Positions 33,864-35,472 of a stretch of 35,472 bases of DNA are shown piece after piece. The position numbers and the translations under genes were made by a program. Under the pieces are notes generated by a model. It had not been told where the DNA came from and made no database searches. It worked only from the letters and a program-made list of their open reading frames with translations. The stretch lies in contig NZ_CQAZ01000042.1 in assembly GCF_001152565.1 (NCBI RefSeq), positions 1 through 35,472 on the forward strand, given 5' to 3'. This stretch comes from Yersinia pekkanenii (GTDB taxonomy: Bacteria > Pseudomonadota > Gammaproteobacteria > Enterobacterales > Enterobacteriaceae). Position 1 is the stretch's first letter. Every line of letters starts with the position of its first letter.

Positions 33864-35472
33864 TTATTTCTTTTTAGTATTTATAAGATTACTATTTAAA
33901 ATCAGCGTAATAGTCATAATGACAACTATGCTAATGATGAAAATAAAAAGCGTAGCAGTGGCATTGACGTATGAAAGATTATCCACAGCATGGTATTGAA
34001 CCAACCATCGATGCAATAAAAAGAAACCTATCGAGAATGCTATTATAGCAGCAAGAATAATAGGGGCGATGTTTTGCTGTATAAAGAAAACGATATGGGT
34101 ATAAATAGAACCACCAATAGATTCCATTATTTTTAATGTTTTCCCGATTCGTTTGGTTTCGGATATACTGATAATTATTGTGCTTATTAATATTAATGAA
34201 ATTGAAAGTCCGGCAACTAAATTGGCTGTTTTTTGCATAAGTTTATTCGTATTGAAATATTCTTGATGTAAATGGTTTACTGTTTGTATCTGCATAGGAT
34301 TAACAGGGTATCGTTCAAGTATTTTTTTTACTTCCCCAAGGTCCTGTCTATGTTGTAATTTTATCGCGGCGTATCGCTGAGACTTATTTTCAATAAATAT
34401 TAATAACGGTGTGATGTTTTTATTTATATCTGCAAGATAAAAATCATTGATGATCTTAAGGATTCTGACTTTAGGTTCAGATTCATTATCATTAATATAA
34501 AATATACTGTTCAGTGTTTCATCATAGGAAGATTGTCCCATTAACGCCATAAAGGATTGTGTCGCTATTGCATGGATAACCTTGTTATCATCACTGGGTG
34601 TCAGCCTGTTCTCATGCCCTGCTAATACTTTGACTCCCCAAGTCTCAGGGAAATATTTATTGGCATTCAGTGTATTGACTGTTACTAATTTATCTTTCTC
34701 TTGCTGATTAAGATGAAATATTGAAGTGTTTGTCCTTGACATGTCAAAGGGTTGCCAGCTACTGAGTGCGATAGGTTCTATATTAACAATATTTTTCAAT
34801 TCATTTTGCAAACTATTTATTGATGACAAATTAAGTAATTCATCGCTTAAAGTAAATGTCACTATATTGTCTTTTTTATAGCCAAAATCATGATGTAGCA
34901 TAAAACTATTCTGTGTTAATATCCCTGCCCACAAATAGACCATTATGCCTGCGATTGTTATTTGTATGCACAATGTTCCTTGATAAATGTAGCGTGATAT
35001 TGGCTGCTGATTATAAATATTATACTGGCCGGATTTATTGGGGAAGACGGTAATATAAAGGTATATTAAATGGGAAAAGAGTATTGCTGTATAAACTGAA
35101 ATCAACGTAAGAAAGAAGGAGGTGAGTCGTGTTCTAGTATCTTGAATGAGTATTAACTCTTTAACGCCTATAGATAGCTGTGTTAGAACAATCAGAAGGA
35201 GGATGGTTAACAGGAGTACAAACAGAGTTTGTAACATTGTGATGTAAAATGACTCAGTCAATAGTTGGTAACGAGAGGCACCGAGTGATTTTTTTATTGG
35301 TATTTATCACATTGTTAACATTAAAAAAATTCATGGTAGTTGTTAGAAATATAAAAATACCGGCTGCATATAAACTGTATAAATAGGATGTTGCAATAAC
35401 TGTGCTGATCTCATCAGGCAACCCATTATCATAATGGATATCTGAATAGACCCGGGTTTCGTAGACACTTTT
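33864..35472 (-). pseudogene. FtsX/MacB-type ABC permease, frameshifted and cut by the window edge
   Basis: The gene enters from the window edge. The frame from 35472 to the stop at 35254 encodes the end of a periplasmic segment and a membrane helix (SLYAAGIFIFLTTTMNFF) followed by NTNKK. A shift at the A7 run (T7 on plus, 35289-35295) leads into SLGASRYQLLTESF, the conserved FtsX-domain cytoplasmic motif, and 465 more residues from a TTG at 35261 that is not a convincing start. Then come two membrane helices, a long periplasmic domain (about 110-340) and a second FtsX module with KRIGKTLKIMESIGGSIYTH and three helices. The full protein would be near 800 residues, a fused two-module permease. 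One base less in the A run restores the frame. Confidence 0.85.

Noticed and set aside
35254-35300. Programmed ribosomal frameshift as explanation of the permease break
   Set aside because: The needed shift is +1 (or -2) at A7, which does not fit the usual -1 slippery heptamer, and no stimulatory structure was evident. Transcriptional slippage, decay or sequencing error remain more likely.
1-35472. CRISPR arrays, tRNA or rRNA genes, transposases, integrases and phage genes
   Set aside because: No regularly spaced repeats, cloverleaf-like sequences or relevant protein motifs were seen on either strand.

Overview
The window looks like a Yersinia chromosome, judged from protein content and moderate G+C; the species is not resolved. 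Many predicted proteins match Enterobacterales housekeeping proteins closely (DinG, YbiB, RlmF, GlnHPQ, Dps, RhtA, OmpX, YbiT, MoeAB, KgtP, AdiA/AdiC). The intergenic regions carry dispersed repeats of the kind common in Yersinia. Much of the window follows the order of the E. coli dinG-to-moeA (ybi) region, with local insertions and deletions.

Layout. 1-3.9 kb: arginine-dependent acid resistance, adiC then adiA, both on +. 4.1-6.7 kb: a doubtful small membrane protein, a YedA-type EamA transporter and a general porin, all on -. 6.9-11.4 kb: dinG, ybiB and rlmF on +, with a candidate structured leader before rlmF. 11.7-13.0 kb: a soluble PAS-PAS-MCP protein. 13.0-16.1 kb: glnHPQ and dps on -. 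16.5-19.2 kb: tam, then an anti-sigma/ECF sigma/secreted fasciclin cassette. 19.4-21.7 kb: a GNAT acetyltransferase, rhtA and ompX. 21.8-25.4 kb: an alpha/beta hydrolase, then a CDF-like transporter with a creatinase/M24-like protein. 25.6-29.5 kb: ybiT (ABC-F) convergent with moeAB. 29.7-31.9 kb: a DUF924 protein and kgtP. 31.9 kb to the edge: an AT-rich three-gene ABC export operon on - (FtsX-type permease, HlyD-type adaptor, MacB/LolD-type ATPase).

The most unusual parts are four. First, the terminal exporter operon has one-base frameshifts at homopolymer runs in both the ATPase and the permease, while the adaptor between them is intact. Its gene order resembles exporters of radical-SAM RiPPs such as darobactin and XYE peptides, but no precursor or maturase lies inside the window. 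Second, the sigma/anti-sigma/FAS1 cassette resembles mycobacterial SigK-RskA-MPT70 and has a plausible ECF promoter before the FAS1 gene. Third, the CDF-like and M24-like neighbours both lack canonical metal ligands. Fourth, a GC-rich segment with crossing complementarities (a possible pseudoknot) lies before rlmF. No tRNA, rRNA, CRISPR array, transposase or phage gene was seen.
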